Source: Citrobacter sp. 18056 (GTDB lineage Bacteria; Pseudomonadota; Gammaproteobacteria; Enterobacterales; Enterobacteriaceae). From it: a DNA stretch of 64,000 nt. The stretch is taken from positions 1 through 64,000 of the forward strand of contig CACSJR010000018.1 of NCBI GenBank assembly GCA_902706235.1. Direction: 5' to 3'. Every line of letters starts with the position of its first letter. Within the stretch, counting starts at the first letter, position 1. The position numbers and the translations under genes are program-made. Below, one piece after another: positions 46,869 to 56,255 of this stretch. Below the pieces are notes generated by a model that saw nothing but the letters and a program-made list of their open reading frames with translations, was not told the DNA's origin and searched no databases.

Positions 46869-47930
46869 TCAGTCAGGAAAATTGATCACCACTTTTCCGC
46901 ATTTCCCGCTCGCCATCAGCGCATATGCATCGCCTGCCTGCGCCAGAGAAAAACGGTGGGTGATGGCATTGCGCGGCCACAGCTTCCAGTCGGTCAAATC
47001 GTGGGCGCATTTTTCCATATGGAAAAGGCTGGTAACCCACGAGCCAATAATGCGTCGCTGGTGATGCATCAGGTCGGCACTGACTTCAAACTCAACCTTA
47101 CCGGTCTCTCCGATGTACACCACTCGCCCCCAGTCGGCGGTGGATTGCAACGCCAGCAGACGCCCCGTCGCATTTCCGGAACAATCCAGCGCCACATCCG
47201 CCCCACCGCGCGTGATTTCCGCGATTAGCGCCGGCAGACGCTCCGTCGTGGCGAGATAACCGTTGTCCATGACCCCCAGCTGTTTCGCCATTGCCAGGCG
47301 TTCCGGCAGCATATCCACGCCGATGACCCGCTTCGCGCCACGCCCACGCGCCAGCATCATCGCCATCATCCCCACCGGCCCCAGACCAACCACCAGCACA
47401 TTGTCGCTGCCGGACACCTCGCCGCGCAGAATTCCTTCATAGGCCGTTCCCACGCCGCAGCTGATAAAGGCCCCATCTTCATAACTCAGCATCTCCGGCA
47501 GGCGGATCAGGTCTTTCTCCTCCGCCAATAAATATTCCGCATGACCGCCGTCGCGCTGCCAGCCATAGGCGGCTTTGCCTTCGCCGGTACAGGAGATAGG
47601 AAACCCACGGCGACAGTTGGGACAAAAACCACAGCCGGAAATATGGTATACCAGCACTCGTTCGCCTTCCCTGAAGTGACGGCAGCCAGGACCTGTCGCC
47701 ACAACCTGCCCACAGGGTTCATGCCCGTTAATAACGCCCTGATACAACGGTTTGTCCGGCGCAGCCGCCGTGGCGCGGTGCTGGTGATAGATATAGTGCA
47801 CATCGCTGCCACAAATCCCGGAGGATTTCATTTTGAGCAACACCTGATTCATCCCCGGCACAGGGACCGGAACCTCCCGCAGCTCCACGCTTGAGTTGCC
47901 CGGTAAATACGCTGCCAGCATCGTTTTCAT
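46869..47930 (-). CDS. yphC: Zinc-dependent alcohol dehydrogenase YphC
   Basis: Medium-chain dehydrogenase/reductase of 353 aa (E. coli YphC same length). Catalytic zinc ligands C40, H70 and E71 (SSGICGSD, NGHEP); structural zinc cysteines C100, C103, C106 and C114 (CGFCPNCRRGFPISC). NAD-binding GLGPVGMMA lies near 180, and the D in VIGVDML suggests NAD preference. Close in kind to sorbitol or threonine dehydrogenases. Inferred role: oxidation of the imported sugar or polyol. It follows yphD by 65 bp. Confidence 0.95.
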   Translation of the reverse strand: MKTMLAAYLPGNSSVELREVPVPVPGMNQVLLKMKSSGICGSDVHYIYHQHRATAAAPDKPLYQGVINGHEPCGQVVATGPGCRHFREGERVLVYHISGCGFCPNCRRGFPISCTGEGKAAYGWQRDGGHAEYLLAEEKDLIRLPEMLSYEDGAFISCGVGTAYEGILRGEVSGSDNVLVVGLGPVGMMAMMLARGRGAKRVIGVDMLPERLAMAKQLGVMDNGYLATTERLPALIAEITRGGADVALDCSGNATGRLLALQSTADWGRVVYIGETGKVEFEVSADLMHHQRRIIGSWVTSLFHMEKCAHDLTDWKLWPRNAITHRFSLAQAGDAYALMASGKCGKVVINFPD

Positions 47931-47995
47931 ACATCCCTCTCTTAATGCATTGAATTTTCATCCCTGCCGCTTCCACGCCAGGGCGTCGGAACCGT

Positions 47996-48994
47996 TTAAC
48001 GTTTTACTTTGCTGCTGCGCTGCGTCAGCAGGATATTCGCCAGTACCGCCACCACAATGATGACCCCGCGTACCACCTGCTGGAAAAAGGAGTTAATCCC
48101 CAGCAGCACCAGACCATTGCCGATAAGCGTAATGACCAGCACCCCCAGTAGCGTGCCGAATAATGAACCACGGCCTCCGGAGAGCGCGGTGCCCCCCACC
48201 ACTACAGCGGCAATCACATCGAACTCCAGACCGTTAGCTGCTCCGGCGTTACCGGAGCCTAAGCGCGCCGCCAGCAATATTCCGGTGATGGCCGCCAGCA
48301 AGCCGGAGAGGGTAAAAATCAGGATCCGGATGCGCCTGACGTTAATGCCGCAGAGTTGCGCTGCCGTGGCGTTGCCCCCCACGGCAAACACCGATCGCCC
48401 AAACGCGGTTTTACGACTGATAAACACAAACCCCGCAAACAGCGCCATCATGATCAGCGCCGACACCGGCAGGCCGAGAAATTGTCCTCCCAGCCAGTCC
48501 AGCGTCTCGCTTTCGTCGATGGGCACCGGTAGCGCGTTGGTCATAAACAGTCCCATCCCGCGTAAGGCGCTCCACAGTCCCAGCGTGGCGACAAAACTCG
48601 GTACGCTAAACACGCCACGCAGTACGCCTGCCAGGGTGCCCATCAGCGCCCCGATCAGCAGCACCAACAGGCAGGCAATCCCCAGCGGAACCTGGTATTG
48701 CAGCAAAAACGCCAGACAGACCGAGACAAACGCCACCATCGGCCCCACGCTGACGTCGATTTCACCGGCGATGATGATCAAGGTCATCGCCCAGGCCGCA
48801 ATGCCAATGGTGGCGGCATCGCGCAGAATATTCATTTGGTTATTCAGTGAGATAAAACCGGGTGCATTGAAAGAAAACACCAGATACAGAACGGCTATCA
48901 CCACCAGCAGACCCACTTCGTTAATGTGGTGACGCATAAACTGTTTGAGCGAGACACGCTTGCCTTCCGGCAACGATAACAACGATGCAGACAT
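47996..48994 (-). CDS. yphD: Sugar ABC transporter permease YphD
   Basis: RbsC-type inner-membrane permease, 332 aa, with 8-10 membrane segments. Family motif near 210-240 (GRSVFAVGGNATAAQLCGINVRR) and the conserved VVVGGTALSGGRGSLFGTLLG segment near 265-285 are intact. Works as a dimer with YphE and the binding protein YphF. Start MSASLLSLPEGKRVSLKQ follows a GAGGAAAC site. Confidence 0.95.
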   Translation of the reverse strand: MSASLLSLPEGKRVSLKQFMRHHINEVGLLVVIAVLYLVFSFNAPGFISLNNQMNILRDAATIGIAAWAMTLIIIAGEIDVSVGPMVAFVSVCLAFLLQYQVPLGIACLLVLLIGALMGTLAGVLRGVFSVPSFVATLGLWSALRGMGLFMTNALPVPIDESETLDWLGGQFLGLPVSALIMMALFAGFVFISRKTAFGRSVFAVGGNATAAQLCGINVRRIRILIFTLSGLLAAITGILLAARLGSGNAGAANGLEFDVIAAVVVGGTALSGGRGSLFGTLLGVLVITLIGNGLVLLGINSFFQQVVRGVIIVVAVLANILLTQRSSKVKR

Positions 48995-49021
48995 ATTCAG
49001 TTTCCTCGATAGGGGCGTCCA

Positions 49022-50539
49022 TCAGCGCGCGGACAGAATGGCGGACATCAGTGCATCGACACTGACCGGAGAGTGAAACTCACGGGTGAATGTCCCGTTT
49101 TGCAACAGCAAAATGCGGTCGCAGACCAGCGGTAACTCCTCCACTTCGCTGGAGATAAACACCACGCTTTTTCCTTCTGCGGCCAGCTCGCGGACAATGC
49201 GATAAATTTGCTGTTTGGCTTCAATATCGACCCCACGCGTTGGCTCATCGAGTAACAGGATTTGGCTGTCGGCATACACCCAGCGACCGATCACCACTTT
49301 TTGCTGATTGCCTCCCGAAAGGGTGCCAATGGGCGTTTCGCTACTGGCAGCCTTGACCTTCATTCGCTGCATGACCGCTTGCGTCATACGGCGTATCGCG
49401 GCCCATTGCAGTACCCCGCATACGCTGACTTTATGCCGGTTAGTGATGACTGTGTTTTCATCCACGCCCAGCCAGGGAATGATCCCCGCTTCTTTGCGAT
49501 TCTCAGGGGTGTAACCAATGCCGCGCCGTAACATCTCGCCGTAATCAAGGTCTTTGATGATTTCCCCGTTCACGCGGATTTGCCCGCTCTCAAAGGCATC
49601 CAACCCGACAATCGCCTTCAGCAGTTCACTGCGCCCGGCCCCGAGCAGACCCGCAATCCCCAGTACTTCACCGCGGTGTAACGTCAAGCTGACATCGTTA
49701 AGCTTCGGGTCCTGACGCAAGCTCACGACCTCCAGTACCGGGTCGTCATTCATCACCGCAGGCTCGACCGGCATGCTGTCGGCGTGTTCACGACCTAACA
49801 TCAGCGAGACAATCTGCCCCGTCGGGGTACTGTCCAGCAGGACATCCCCGGCTACCTGACCATCACGCATAATGGTGGCGCAGGAGGCAATTCGGCGGAT
49901 CTCTTCCATGCGATGGCTGACGTAAATCACCGCCACACCCAGCATCGACATCTTCTTCACTGCCGTAATCACCAGATCCACTTCAGCGCTGGCGAGTGAG
50001 CTGGTGGGTTCATCCAGAATCACCACCCGTGGTTCGCCCTTCATGACCCGGGCAATCTCAACCAGCTGCTTTTGCGCCGGGCTGAGAGAGGAGACCAGCC
50101 GATCGGGACTCACCTCCACGCCCAGCGCCTGAAGACTTTGCAGCGCCTCGGCTTGCATCAGTGCGTGATCGACCATGCCGTTGCGGCGTGGCCAACACCC
50201 CAGGCAGAGATTCTCGGCCACCGTCAACCCTTCCACCAGGCTCAGTTCCTGATAGACCGCACGCACGCCAAGCTCTGCGGCGCGTCGGGTGAGTGTGGCA
50301 CCGTCTCCCTCCAGACGGACCTCGCCAAGCCAAATCTCGCCGCTATCCGCTAGCTCGCTGCCGGTCAGTAAACGAATCAGGGTCGATTTACCGGCGCCGT
50401 TCTTGCCCAGCAAAGCGCGAACTTCGCCTTTATTCAGCGTAAAGTTGACGTTATCCAGCGCCACCACGCCGGGATAACGTTTATTCCCACCCACAATTTT
50501 TGCTACTGGTACCACGTCGGTTTGCGTTGCCGTGAACAT
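49022..50539 (-). CDS. yphE: Sugar ABC transporter ATPase YphE
   Basis: RbsA-type tandem ATPase, 505 aa. First domain: Walker A GKNGAGKST (45-53), signature LSPAQKQLVEIARVM, Walker B VVILDEPTSSL. Second domain: degenerate Walker A GLLGAGRSE, signature LSGGNQQKVVIGRWV, Walker B ILLLDEPTRGVD. The degenerate second P-loop is normal for this family. Start at the second possible ATG (50539), correctly spaced after GAGGTG. Confidence 0.95.
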   Translation of the reverse strand: MFTATQTDVVPVAKIVGGNKRYPGVVALDNVNFTLNKGEVRALLGKNGAGKSTLIRLLTGSELADSGEIWLGEVRLEGDGATLTRRAAELGVRAVYQELSLVEGLTVAENLCLGCWPRRNGMVDHALMQAEALQSLQALGVEVSPDRLVSSLSPAQKQLVEIARVMKGEPRVVILDEPTSSLASAEVDLVITAVKKMSMLGVAVIYVSHRMEEIRRIASCATIMRDGQVAGDVLLDSTPTGQIVSLMLGREHADSMPVEPAVMNDDPVLEVVSLRQDPKLNDVSLTLHRGEVLGIAGLLGAGRSELLKAIVGLDAFESGQIRVNGEIIKDLDYGEMLRRGIGYTPENRKEAGIIPWLGVDENTVITNRHKVSVCGVLQWAAIRRMTQAVMQRMKVKAASSETPIGTLSGGNQQKVVIGRWVYADSQILLLDEPTRGVDIEAKQQIYRIVRELAAEGKSVVFISSEVEELPLVCDRILLLQNGTFTREFHSPVSVDALMSAILSAR

Positions 50540-50566
50540 AAGCACCTCGGTCATTGCGCGATGGGT

Positions 50567-51550
50567 CTAGGGCAGGCCATCAACATGCGTTGCCAGCCAT
50601 TGCTTGCCGTCTTCCGCTTTGGCGTAGAGATCGATAGGCACCTGAATCACTTTCTCTGTCGGCGGTTTTTTATTCACCACATTCAGGGTCTGGGCAAAAA
50701 CGGCAGCGCCCATTTTCTTACCGGAAATATCGACCACCGCTTTCAGCACCTGGTTATTCTCTAATTCCTGGGCAATTTCAGTGGTCATGTCGGAACCAAA
50801 CACCGCAATTTTCCCGATCTGATTTTGATTACGCACCGCTTTCACCGCCCCCAGGGTTGCGCCGCCGGACTCGCCCATAATGGCGTCCAGGCCGGACGTT
50901 GAAATGATCAGCTTTTCGCCGACGGAGATAGCTTTATCGAGAACCGTTCCCTCCTGGTTGGCAACGATTGCCGCTCCCGGCACCCTCGCCTTCAGCGCCG
51001 CTTCGAACCCTTTACGCCGCTGGACGCACACTTCAAACGCTTCGCAGTTGATCACCGCGATTTTCGGTTCGCTGATATGGCGGGCGATAAAATAATCGGC
51101 TGCGGAATTGCCCAATTTTTTGCCGAACTCCAGCGGGTCGCCCACCAGATAGGCGGCAACATACTTCTCAACGCCTTTTGCGTTGATGCAGGTGTTGTAG
51201 CAAATCACCGGAATACCGGCCTCGCTGGCGCGCCGCACGGTACGGCTGCTGCCGTTTTCCGACACCGCCGAAAGGATAATGGCGTCAACGTTGCGGGCGA
51301 CCAGGGTATCGACAAAGGTACTTTCTTTGGAAATATCGCCCTGGGCATTGGTCTCAATCAACTGGGACTGCACAGTCAAGGCTTTCGCCGCGTCCTGAAC
51401 GCCCTGACGCACACCGGCGTAATACCCTTGGGTATCAAGATAGATAGCGCCAATGGTCATTTTTTTCTCTGCCGCAAAGCCGGCAAAAGATCCACCACAC
51501 AACATGAAGAGCAAAAGCGAGATAAGCGTCGTTCTGAGTTTTGCGCACAT
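50567..51550 (-). CDS. yphF: Sugar-binding protein YphF
   Basis: Periplasmic type I substrate-binding protein (ribose/galactose type), 327 aa. Signal peptide with hydrophobic core LISLLLFMLCGG and likely cleavage after FAGFAA. Mature start EKKMTIGAIYLDTQGYYAGVRQGVQDAAK is typical. Two cysteines (in YNTCINAKG and EVCVQRRKG) may form a disulfide. Start MCAKLRTTLIS at 51550 behind AAGGAG; an ATG 60 codons earlier would overlap yphG and is rejected. Ligand unknown; it defines the specificity of the yph importer. Confidence 0.94.
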   Translation of the reverse strand: MCAKLRTTLISLLLFMLCGGSFAGFAAEKKMTIGAIYLDTQGYYAGVRQGVQDAAKALTVQSQLIETNAQGDISKESTFVDTLVARNVDAIILSAVSENGSSRTVRRASEAGIPVICYNTCINAKGVEKYVAAYLVGDPLEFGKKLGNSAADYFIARHISEPKIAVINCEAFEVCVQRRKGFEAALKARVPGAAIVANQEGTVLDKAISVGEKLIISTSGLDAIMGESGGATLGAVKAVRNQNQIGKIAVFGSDMTTEIAQELENNQVLKAVVDISGKKMGAAVFAQTLNVVNKKPPTEKVIQVPIDLYAKAEDGKQWLATHVDGLP

Positions 51551-51576
51551 AGGTCTCTCCTTTAGGGTAAAGCGTG

Positions 51577-54500
51577 TTAGTGAACGAGGGACATCACAAC
51601 GGGCATCACCTGAGCAAACAGCGCGGCTTTCGGCCAGGCCGGATTCAGTTTCTCCAGCGCCTGGCGGGCATTTTCGTACCACTGAATATCCCCAAGCCCC
51701 GCGGCGGCCAGCGCCTCCACCATCAGGCACTTCTCCCGATGTTGCTGTTGCAGGTCGGCGTACAACGACAATAAATCCGGCTGGGAGACAGCAAAGAAGT
51801 CTGCTTCAATGCGGCTTTTCGTCCACTGTTGCGCCCACTGTTTCATCTCAGTAAATAGTTGGGCCGAGGCTTGTTGCTCGCCAAGCATTTTCAGCGCCAG
51901 GCCCTGCCAGAAGAGATAGTCAATCGGCTGATCGTTGTAGTAGTTGTGAATGTTTATGGTGCGGTCGCCGGTTGCCGCGAGGCGTAAACAACGCAGCGCT
52001 TCAGCCTCATCGCCCTGCATCCGCGCGCAGACCGCAAGTGCAAACCAGATGTCGTTATCGGTCTGACCCGGCAAGCGCCCTTCGCTCAGATTCTCGGGGT
52101 AATGCAGCGCGGTTTGCAGTAAGACCGCCGCAGACTGCGGCTGCTGGTGCACAATCTGCTGCCAGGCGCGCAACAGCTGGTTGAGGATGAACTGGCCAGT
52201 GATTTTCCCCTCACCGCCTTCCCACGGATGGAATTTACGCGTCGCCAGAATTTCTGCCGCTTTGCCCGTCTCTCCCGTCAGATGCCACAAATTCAGCAAT
52301 TCAGCGGTCATGTCGTCGCGCTTCAGTGCGCAGGATAAATGCGTCTCCAGGCGGGCAAGCCGCGTCTGTGCCGCCACACCGGTCAGTTTATCCAGCAGAT
52401 CGCGCTCGAAAAGCAGCCGGGCGTCCTGCGGCGCCAGATGGCAGGCGGTATCCAGATAGCGGGCGGCCTGGGCCCCGTCCTGCTGTTTATTCCAGGCATG
52501 GATCGCCAGCCCGCGCCAGCCATCAGCGAAGCCGGGCTCCATCTCGACACAGCGTTGCCACAGGGCTGTCGCCTTCTCGTAATTGCGTTTGCTGTAATGG
52601 AAACAAGCCAGCAAATGGCGAGCGAACCCGCACTCCTCAATGCTTTCCAGCGCGGCAACCTCCATCAACGTATTGGGGAAACGGACGAACGCGGGGAAAG
52701 CTTCGCGGGCACGTTCAACCCATGCCGCACGCTCGCCCTGCGGCATCAGGCTTGCCTGAAGATAAAGCGCCAGGGTGCGCTCGCAGCCGAGCAGAGTGAG
52801 CATTTCACTCGCCAGCTGCGGCATTCCCCAGCTAATGAGTTGCCCGGCGGTGAGCAGCGCATTTACGTCACGACCGCCACAGATCCGGCGCCACTGCGCC
52901 AGACGCGATTCCGTGCGATCATCATGCCAGTTGAGCCACCAGAACGTCGGGTTCAGCGGATAGTCGCGCAGTAATGACTCGCGCTGGCGGCGGGCTTCCG
53001 TTTGACGCCCACTGCGCAGCAGCAACAGGTTTTGCAGGCCCAGCACGTCCTGGTTGGTCGGAGAGGCAATCAGGCTCTGACGACAAAAATCCAGCCCGGC
53101 ATCGTCGTCAAAAGCCCGTGCCGCCAGCCGCGCCAGACCATAATAGCCCCCGGCTTTGCTGTTGCCGCTCCAGACCGCGCGCCAGAAATCCTCTTCGGCA
53201 TCATGCCATTGCTCCAGCCGCTCATAAGCGCTGGCGCGGATCAGGCTCGCCTGACCACACTGTGGATTGTTATTCAGACCGTGGGCGCGCTTCAGTGCCT
53301 GAGAGGCATAGTCGATGGCGCGATGATAATCGGCACGGTTGTACTCCAGTATCGCCAGTGCCAGATTGCAGCGGTAGTCGAGCGGATCCAGCGTCACGCC
53401 CTGCAGGTAATAGTCAAACGGGGAACGGCTGGCGTGGTGGTATTGCTCAAGGTGCTGACCAATGAACCACGCTTCATCGACGTGGGTTATCTCCGCTGCC
53501 GGAAGCGGCGCTTTCGCTACCTCCGGCAACGGCAGTTCCGCAGGCTGATGTTCCTGATAGCGCAGCATCGTCTTGCCCTTCGCATTGATAAGCTCAATGG
53601 TCATTCTTGCCGGATTGATTCCGTTTAACACGCCCTGCACGGCGGTCGCAGGCATCAGTTCAACGGCGTTATCCAGTAAAGGTTCGCGGTTCGCGACTTC
53701 GCGGATAACCAGTCGGTGACCGCGTAAGGGGGCGATGGCATACAGCCCCCAGTCTATCCCCTGCGGCGTGCGTTGCAGTTTGATGACCGCATCGCGGGAG
53801 GCATTCTGCACCATGCCTAAAGAGTGGTAAGGCAGGAAATATTGCTCAAAGCGTTTCTCTTCGTACGCATCAAGCCAGGTAAAATCCGGCTGGTTATCGG
53901 CGAAGATCCCGGTCATCAGTTCGATATAAGGACCATTGTTATCCGTCAGGCTCTTATCCCATGCCTGGCCAAATTCGCTGTAGCCCCAGCTCCACTGCTT
54001 TTTCCCCGGCGCAATATGATGGTTGGCGACGTGCAACAGCCCGCCATTTTCATCATGAGACCAGGCCCCGACAAAATCGTATTCCGATTTTTCCGCCATA
54101 TACGACGTAGGCACCGGCACGTTTTTGTAGCGGGAAATATCAACCCCTGCCGAGTAATCCACTTTGTAGTAGGTCCCGGTGGCAATCGGAAACGCGGAGA
54201 CCGCCCGTTTACCGTGATCAAAAACAGCGGTTACATCAGGCGGAAAGACACTTTGATGGCCTTCGCCACCTTTGACTGCCGGGTTCGCCCACCACAGGAA
54301 ATGACGCGGCGTCACGTTCGCGTTATACACCCGACTGCCAATTTCGAGCGCCGCACGGTCCGGTCGCAGCGTAAATCCGGTCATCACCTGCAGGCCGTGC
54401 ATCGGCTCGGTTTCCCCCACCCACACCGTTTGCGCGCCATCGTCATGCGCTTCAATCGTGAAATCGACGGGCATATAGGTGGTGGGACGATGGTGCTGCG

Positions 54501-54858
54501 GCCAGTTGAATTCGATACCGCCGGAGATCCACGGCCCCAGCAGCCCCACCAGCGCGGGTTTGATAACCTCATTGTGATAAACAAAGTCGCGCTGCCCGAC
54601 CTTATCCCAGGCGCGATGTACACGTCCGCCGAGCTCAGGCAGGATCATGACTTTGAGATAGTCGTTCTCCAGCCATACGGCATGCCACTGTTTCAGTGTT
54701 TTGTGTTCGCTCAGGGTGTCCGTCACGCCGTAGGGATAGACCGCGCCAGACGATCCCTGATAAACACGGTTTTCCAGAAACATAGGATGAATGTCCTGTG
54801 GTCCGGTTTCATAGGTCGGGATACTGACCGTTTCTTGCCAAACTTTAACTGGATTCAT
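51577..54858 (-). CDS. yphG: DUF5107/TPR protein YphG
   Basis: 1093 aa, same length and strongly similar to E. coli YphG. No signal peptide, so cytosolic. The N-terminal half (about 1-400) is a mutarotase-like beta-sandwich (DUF5107) with highly conserved blocks VMILPELGGRVHRAWDK, GGIEFNWPQHHRPTTYMPVD, WWANPAVKGGEGHQSVFPPD and HHIAPGKKQWSWGYSEFGQAWDK. The C-terminal half (about 470-1090) is a superhelix of TPR-like repeats (RADYHRAIDYASQALKRA, EKATALWQRCVEMEPG). Glycoside-processing or sugar-recognition activity is plausible from the fold, but no function is established to my knowledge. First gene of the leftward yph operon; start at 54858 with GAGGG, longer reading rejected. Confidence 0.94.
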   Translation of the reverse strand: MNPVKVWQETVSIPTYETGPQDIHPMFLENRVYQGSSGAVYPYGVTDTLSEHKTLKQWHAVWLENDYLKVMILPELGGRVHRAWDKVGQRDFVYHNEVIKPALVGLLGPWISGGIEFNWPQHHRPTTYMPVDFTIEAHDDGAQTVWVGETEPMHGLQVMTGFTLRPDRAALEIGSRVYNANVTPRHFLWWANPAVKGGEGHQSVFPPDVTAVFDHGKRAVSAFPIATGTYYKVDYSAGVDISRYKNVPVPTSYMAEKSEYDFVGAWSHDENGGLLHVANHHIAPGKKQWSWGYSEFGQAWDKSLTDNNGPYIELMTGIFADNQPDFTWLDAYEEKRFEQYFLPYHSLGMVQNASRDAVIKLQRTPQGIDWGLYAIAPLRGHRLVIREVANREPLLDNAVELMPATAVQGVLNGINPARMTIELINAKGKTMLRYQEHQPAELPLPEVAKAPLPAAEITHVDEAWFIGQHLEQYHHASRSPFDYYLQGVTLDPLDYRCNLALAILEYNRADYHRAIDYASQALKRAHGLNNNPQCGQASLIRASAYERLEQWHDAEEDFWRAVWSGNSKAGGYYGLARLAARAFDDDAGLDFCRQSLIASPTNQDVLGLQNLLLLRSGRQTEARRQRESLLRDYPLNPTFWWLNWHDDRTESRLAQWRRICGGRDVNALLTAGQLISWGMPQLASEMLTLLGCERTLALYLQASLMPQGERAAWVERAREAFPAFVRFPNTLMEVAALESIEECGFARHLLACFHYSKRNYEKATALWQRCVEMEPGFADGWRGLAIHAWNKQQDGAQAARYLDTACHLAPQDARLLFERDLLDKLTGVAAQTRLARLETHLSCALKRDDMTAELLNLWHLTGETGKAAEILATRKFHPWEGGEGKITGQFILNQLLRAWQQIVHQQPQSAAVLLQTALHYPENLSEGRLPGQTDNDIWFALAVCARMQGDEAEALRCLRLAATGDRTINIHNYYNDQPIDYLFWQGLALKMLGEQQASAQLFTEMKQWAQQWTKSRIEADFFAVSQPDLLSLYADLQQQHREKCLMVEALAAAGLGDIQWYENARQALEKLNPAWPKAALFAQVMPVVMSLVH

Positions 54859-54894
54859 ATCGCCCTCAAAATTAACGAGACATACTGAATTAAA

Positions 54895-54922
54895 AGATTG
54901 ATGGCAGTTTAATGAACAATCT
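54895..54922. promoter_or_regulatory. Candidate operator in yphG-yphH spacer
   Basis: Inverted repeat AGATTG (54895-54900) and CAATCT (54917-54922) with a 16-bp spacer, near the middle of the 116-bp divergent promoter region 54859-54974. It is AT-rich, with several TTAA words. Possible YphH binding site, from position and symmetry only. Confidence 0.35.
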
Positions 54923-54974
54923 GGCAAGGTTTTCGCACAATAATCACGCATTAAAGTAAACGAGATTTAGTGAA

Positions 54975-56183
54975 ATGAGAGCGTGCATCAACAATCAGCA
55001 GATACGTCACTACAACAAATGCGTGATCCTTGAGCTTCTGTATCGGGTCAAACGCGCCAATAAATCCACGCTGGCGCGGATGGCGCAGATCTCAATTCCG
55101 GCGGTGAGTAATATTCTGCAAGAGCTGGAGCGTAAGAAACATGTGCTGAACGTGGAGGATGAAAAGCAGACCCGCGGCCGCAGCAGCGGCACCTGGCTTA
55201 TCGCCCCCGATGAGGAGTGGACGCTGTGCGTAAACGTGACGCCTACCAGCATTGAATGCCAGCTGGCAAATGCCTGCCTTAGCCCCAAAGGCGAGTTCGA
55301 ACGTTTCGCCATTAACGCCCCCAATCCACAAACGCTGCTGGCTGAAATCGAAAAATGCTGGCATCGCCACCGCAAATTGTGGCCGAATCACACCATTAAC
55401 CTGGCGCTGGCTATTCACGGTCAGGTTGATCCCATCACCGGTGTGTCGCAAACCATGCCGCAGGCACCGTGGAAAGTACCGATAGAAGTGAAATATCTGC
55501 TGGAAGATAAACTGGGAATTCGCGTAATGGTGGACAACGACTGCGTGATGCTGGCGCTGGCGGAGAAATGGCAGAACAATGTTTATGGTCGCGATTTCTG
55601 CGTGATAAATGTCGACTACGGGATTGGCTCCTCCTTTGTCATAAAGGACCAGATCTATCGGGGCAGCTTATATGGCAGCGGGCAAATAGGACATACCATC
55701 GTCACGCCAGACGGCGTGGCTTGCGATTGTGGCCGCTATGGTTGTCTGGAGACTATTGCGTCATTAAGCGCGCTGAAAAAGCAGGCCCGCGTATGGCTTA
55801 AATCACAACCCATCGCCGCCAGGCTTAATCCCGAAACGCTGACCACGACCCAGTTGATTGATGCCTGGGAAAATGGTGAGCCGTGGATCAGGAACTGGGT
55901 CGATAATTCAGCCAATGCGATTGGCCTGAGTCTTTACAACCTACTCAATATATTGAACATAAATCAGATATTATTTTATGGTCGGAGTTGCGCTTTTGGT
56001 AGTGCCTGGCTGAATACCATTATGCCACAAATTGGTTTTAACCCTTTCGATCATGGCGATACCTCCAGAGCACGTTGTACTCAAATTGGTTTTGGATCCC
56101 TGACGCGCGTCCAACAGGTATTGGGGATCGGATATCTGTTTATCGAGGCGAAACTGGCCGCAATGTACCCGGGAGAAGAATAA
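54975..56183 (+). CDS. yphH: ROK family regulator YphH
   Basis: NagC/Mlc-type transcription factor, 402 aa. N-terminal winged helix (about 10-75; STLARMAQISIPAVSNILQELERK), then a ROK sugar-kinase-like domain. The ROK zinc motif is present as GH near 241 and CDCGRYGCLE near 251-260. The ATP-binding DxGxT motif is altered to VDYGIGSS, which fits a regulator rather than an active kinase. Divergent from yphG, so it probably controls the yph operon and itself in response to a sugar or sugar phosphate. Confidence 0.94.
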   Translation: MRACINNQQIRHYNKCVILELLYRVKRANKSTLARMAQISIPAVSNILQELERKKHVLNVEDEKQTRGRSSGTWLIAPDEEWTLCVNVTPTSIECQLANACLSPKGEFERFAINAPNPQTLLAEIEKCWHRHRKLWPNHTINLALAIHGQVDPITGVSQTMPQAPWKVPIEVKYLLEDKLGIRVMVDNDCVMLALAEKWQNNVYGRDFCVINVDYGIGSSFVIKDQIYRGSLYGSGQIGHTIVTPDGVACDCGRYGCLETIASLSALKKQARVWLKSQPIAARLNPETLTTTQLIDAWENGEPWIRNWVDNSANAIGLSLYNLLNILNINQILFYGRSCAFGSAWLNTIMPQIGFNPFDHGDTSRARCTQIGFGSLTRVQQVLGIGYLFIEAKLAAMYPGEE

Positions 56184-56255
56184 GAAGGGGCCAGGCTGTT
56201 CACCGGAAGGATTATCCCGAGGCAAAGCCTGACACAGCAAATTCCGCACGCTGCT

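Noticed and set aside
53824..54888. 354-codon plus-strand frame opposite yphG
   Set aside because: Mirror frame of yphG; composition and lack of a start signal argue against coding.
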